A stretch of 15,112 nucleotides of DNA from JAUVYV01 sp964585535 (GTDB taxonomy: Bacteria > Planctomycetota > Phycisphaerae > Sedimentisphaerales > Anaerobacaceae), in contig CAZPDW010000043.1 of assembly GCA_964585535.1 (NCBI GenBank), positions 1 through 15,112 of the forward strand, read 5' to 3'. Made by a program: the position numbers and the translations under genes. This document shows, in pieces, positions 13,021-15,112 of the stretch. Within the stretch, counting starts at the first letter, position 1. Each line of letters opens with the position of its first letter. Below the pieces are notes generated by a model. The model ran no database searches, was not told where the DNA came from, and was given only the letters and a program-made list of their open reading frames with translations.

Positions 13021-13230
13021 TAATAGAAGCGGCTAAAATCCGGAAAACTTTGGAGGGAGGTGCTGATTTTGGGCGAAAAATGCGGTCCGGGGGTTAAGAT
13101 GGGTAAGATATGCGGGTTATAGGGGCGAAAAATGGTGTAAAATTTGCGAAAATTTTGGGAAATTTTGGAAAAAGAGGGTGAAAATCGGGTATTTTGTTGG
13201 AAAAAACAGGGCAAATTTTGTGGCTGTAGT
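13021..13230 (-). promoter_or_regulatory. Strongly C-rich, G-poor tract on the minus strand (possible Rho-utilisation region)
   Basis: By hand count the + strand holds about 70 G and 17 C in 210 nt, with many A/T runs such as AATTTTGGGAAATTTTGG. A transcript leaving the secreted-protein gene leftward would thus be C-rich, G-poor and nearly unstructured, the classic character of a Rho loading region. No intrinsic terminator is seen for that gene. A minus-strand frame through the tract (13020-13214) is composition-driven (Phe/Ser/Pro/Ile) and not accepted as a gene. Confidence 0.35.
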
Positions 13231-13307
13231 ATAAGTTTTGCTTATAGTTTTAGACAGGATTTACATTCTCTGGTCGGGCGTCGTCAAATTAAGACACCGG
13301 TTGCGAT

Positions 13308-13454
13308 TTAGCGATGCTGTAATGGCCGGGGGCGGGGGTTGATGACCCGGACGGTATCGGCGCCCTCGAATAGTGTCCCGTCGGTGAGTTGGCCGGTGAT
13401 GGTAAGCTCGACACGGTCGGTTTTGTCAATGATTGCGAGGGCTGTGGGGGGTGT
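13308..13454 (-). pseudogene. 3' remnant of a secreted-protein C-terminal module
   Basis: Directly behind and in frame with the TAA of the next gene, 48 further codons are open to a second TAA. They encode ALAIIDKTDRVELTITGQLT, then DGTLFEGADTVRVINP, then RPRPLQHR. The VELTITGxLxDGTxFEGxDTxRVI signature is one I associate with the C-terminal module of many planctomycete secreted proteins, normally preceded by about 100 residues that are missing here. There is no start codon or ribosome binding site. It is probably the relic of a longer or neighbouring paralogue; expression by stop read-through is a less likely alternative. Confidence 0.55.
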
Positions 13455-15112
13455 TTAGTCCGGCAAGTCGGCTTTCAGAGAGTCGAGGATTATCTGGATT
13501 TTGGATTCGTCTAACGTTCGCTCTTCGTCTTTGAGTAAAGATTCAGTCCAGTTAATCAGTTCTTCAATACGCTCGGCACTTAACGGCTCGGCTTGGGCGG
13601 GGGCGGTGGGGTGAACCCCCGGCATGAAGCCGGGGGCTTGCGTAGTGGCGGCTATTGCGGTTTGGGTATCCATAGTCAGGCTGCCGCTGCCGCCGGCCAT
13701 CATCATCTGCTCGTACCGGGCCGACCACGGCGCAACCCACAGCCAGTCGTTGCAGAACAGTATCAAATCGTTAATATCGACAAAGCTATCACCGTCTAAG
13801 TCGATGGTATCGTTGTAGTCCTGCCAGGCGTTTGCAAAGAAGCTGAAATCAACGAAGTTGACTATCTCGCTTTTGTCATAATCGCACTTAGGCCAATACA
13901 ATTCATCGGCGCCGATATCAACGATGTCGGTTCCGTTGAAGTCGCCGTCCATTATTCTGAACTCGCCGTCGATGTCGGTCTCATTGAAGTCGTCAAAGGC
14001 CGGGTCGCCGGCATCGATACACGGCGAATTCGGGTCGAGGTGGTAGTCGTTGGGGTCGGATGGGTTAATAAAGCAGGGATCGCCGCCGATGAATGAATAA
14101 TCCGCAGTACAACCGGCAAGATTATCCTCTGTATTACCCGATACAATACAGCTTGATATGTTAGCGGTACTGCTGGAACACTCTATTCCGTATAGGCCGT
14201 TGTTGACTATGGTATTATTGCGAATAGTGGCGGTAGCGGCTGAGTAGAGATATATACCATCATAGGTGTTACTATCATATATCCAGTTGTTTACTATAAG
14301 TGCCTGTCCACCCTCGACAGTTATCCCGTCCCAATTGTTTGCGTGGATTTTGCAGTGCTGAACCGAGATAGAGGAACCGCGTAAACTGTAGATTCCGTTG
14401 TAATAGTTGCCCGTTATAATACAGTTCGACACTTCGACAGTCGAGGAATCGCACACAATTGCATTGTCGGCGTTGGTAATCTTAAAACCGCTGATGTATG
14501 AAGACTGGCTTCCGTTGAGTTTTACAACGTAGCCGTAGCCATTGTCTGAGCCGGGGCCGTAGATGGTGGTCTTTTCCACAATATCCCGGTCAACGGGCTT
14601 TGCACTTTTTAATGTAACACTTTTGTCCCCGAAGTCTATTTGTTCGAAGTATGTCCCCGGCGAGGCCTCGAGTACGTTGCCGTTGCTTGCATCGTCGATA
14701 GCGGTCTGGATACCGAACTGGTAATTCTGCTTTGTGAGGTTCTGGACGAGGTTTATAGTGCGGGCGGCGGTGGATAGCTCCTCGGTAATAGTTTCCCCTA
14801 CGCCTAATCGACCGGCATTTATCTTGCCCCACGTCCAAATAGTTCCATTGACATCGATTGCGAGGTTGTGCCAGTAGGCGGCTGAGATTGCGACAATGCC
14901 GCTGAGCGGCTGATTGGTATCGGCGGCTATGACCTGTACCGGCGTAGTGCAAGGGTCGGTCGTGCCGTTGCCTAATTGGCCGAAATAGTTGTCACCCCAG
15001 CAAAAGACATGTCCCTGATAGTCGAGAGCCATTGAATGGGCCTCACCGGCTGAGATGGCTACGATATTCTTTAGCGGCGAGGTCGGCTCTGCCGGGTTCT
15101 GCTCGCCTGCAA
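13455..15112 (-). CDS. Secreted RCC1-repeat / right-handed beta-helix / dockerin-like protein (5' end outside the window)
   Basis: The frame continues past the first ATG (15032) to the right edge with another RCC1 motif (IVAISAGEAHSMALDYQGHV), so the gene is 5'-truncated by the window. Counting from that Met: residues 1-85 are RCC1 repeats (FCWGDNYFGQLGNGT, IWTWGKINAGRLGVG). Residues about 100-320 are a right-handed parallel beta-helix with NosD/pectate-lyase-like rungs (VSNCIITGNYYNGIYSLRGS, IRNNTIVNNGLYGIECSSST), followed by an HLDPNSPCIDAGDP end motif. Residues about 382-432 are a dockerin-like EF-hand pair (CDYDKSEIVNFVDF, DLDGDSFVDINDL). A linker containing APGFMPGVHP precedes a C-terminal helical tail ending SLKADLPD. 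It is probably exported or surface-displayed and may bind or cleave polysaccharide. It is unrelated to the flagellar genes and on the opposite strand. Confidence 0.85.
   Translation of the reverse strand, partial: AGEQNPAEPTSPLKNIVAISAGEAHSMALDYQGHVFCWGDNYFGQLGNGTTDPCTTPVQVIAADTNQPLSGIVAISAAYWHNLAIDVNGTIWTWGKINAGRLGVGETITEELSTAARTINLVQNLTKQNYQFGIQTAIDDASNGNVLEASPGTYFEQIDFGDKSVTLKSAKPVDRDIVEKTTIYGPGSDNGYGYVVKLNGSQSSYISGFKITNADNAIVCDSSTVEVSNCIITGNYYNGIYSLRGSSISVQHCKIHANNWDGITVEGGQALIVNNWIYDSNTYDGIYLYSAATATIRNNTIVNNGLYGIECSSSTANISSCIVSGNTEDNLAGCTADYSFIGGDPCFINPSDPNDYHLDPNSPCIDAGDPAFDDFNETDIDGEFRIMDGDFNGTDIVDIGADELYWPKCDYDKSEIVNFVDFSFFANAWQDYNDTIDLDGDSFVDINDLILFCNDWLWVAPWSARYEQMMMAGGSGSLTMDTQTAIAATTQAPGFMPGVHPTAPAQAEPLSAERIEELINWTESLLKDEERTLDESKIQIILDSLKADLPD
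13616..13636. repeat. GC-rich perfect palindrome inside coding sequence
   Basis: CCCCCGGC (13616-13623) and GCCGGGGG (13629-13636) form a perfect 8-bp stem around ATGAA. It lies within the secreted-protein gene, where it encodes the PGFMPGV linker between the dockerin-like part and the C-terminal helix. The form resembles REP-type elements; only one copy is in this window. Confidence 0.6.

Noticed and set aside
13020..13214. Minus-strand 64-codon frame rich in Phe, Ser, Pro and Ile
   Set aside because: This is a product of the extreme base skew; it has no start signals and no regular codon usage.
1..15112. CRISPR arrays, tRNA or rRNA genes, insertion-sequence transposases, phage genes
   Set aside because: I looked on both strands and saw no regularly spaced repeats, cloverleaf genes, rRNA signatures or recombinase/transposase frames.

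Overview
The window looks like chromosomal DNA of a flagellated member of the Planctomycetota, most likely the Phycisphaerae/Sedimentisphaerales side. This placement is inference. It rests on divergent but complete FliL/FliM/FliN/FlhA/FliA homologues, TPR-rich exported proteins, and a large secreted RCC1/beta-helix protein with a planctomycete-style dockerin. Next to that protein is a fragment of a C-terminal module (ITGxLxDGTxFEGxDTxRVI) that I associate with this group.

Positions 1-12052 (+ strand) form one long co-oriented flagellar cluster with short gaps or overlaps. In order it encodes: a TPR protein cut by the left edge, a second exported TPR protein, a sigma-54 activator with a degenerate receiver, FliL, FliM, FliN, FlhA, a small two-helix membrane protein, the sigma-28 factor FliA, two small uncharacterised proteins, a coiled-coil lipoprotein, a CsgG/LpoB/FlgO-like lipoprotein and a FlgM-like anti-sigma factor. 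Together they cover regulation (sigma-54 activator, FliA, FlgM), the C-ring (FliM/FliN), the stator-associated FliL, the export gate (FlhA) and probably envelope parts (lipoproteins, TPR proteins). FlhF and FlhG, often found between flhA and fliA, are absent there. FlhB, FliP/Q/R and FliH/I are not in the window.

Positions 12053-12237 hold a strong intrinsic terminator with an unusually long, structured loop. It separates the flagellar cluster from a stand-alone HPP-family membrane protein (12238-12708).

Positions 12709-13307 contain no convincing gene. They do contain structure: a near-consensus sigma-70 promoter facing left into a foldable segment, a pair of mutually exclusive hairpins, and a 210-nt tract that is extremely G-rich and C-poor on the + strand.

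Positions 13308-15112 (- strand) hold a 3' gene remnant, in frame with and directly behind the stop codon of a large secreted protein that runs off the right edge.

The most unusual observation is an exact 33-nt repeat embedded in frame in two adjacent genes (fliM and fliN). It encodes the same 11 residues (SAVRKDSQGEP) at non-domain positions and can form two small hairpins. A separate GC-rich palindrome sits in a linker of the secreted protein. Both suggest small palindromic elements that insert into coding sequence and are tolerated in linkers and tails.
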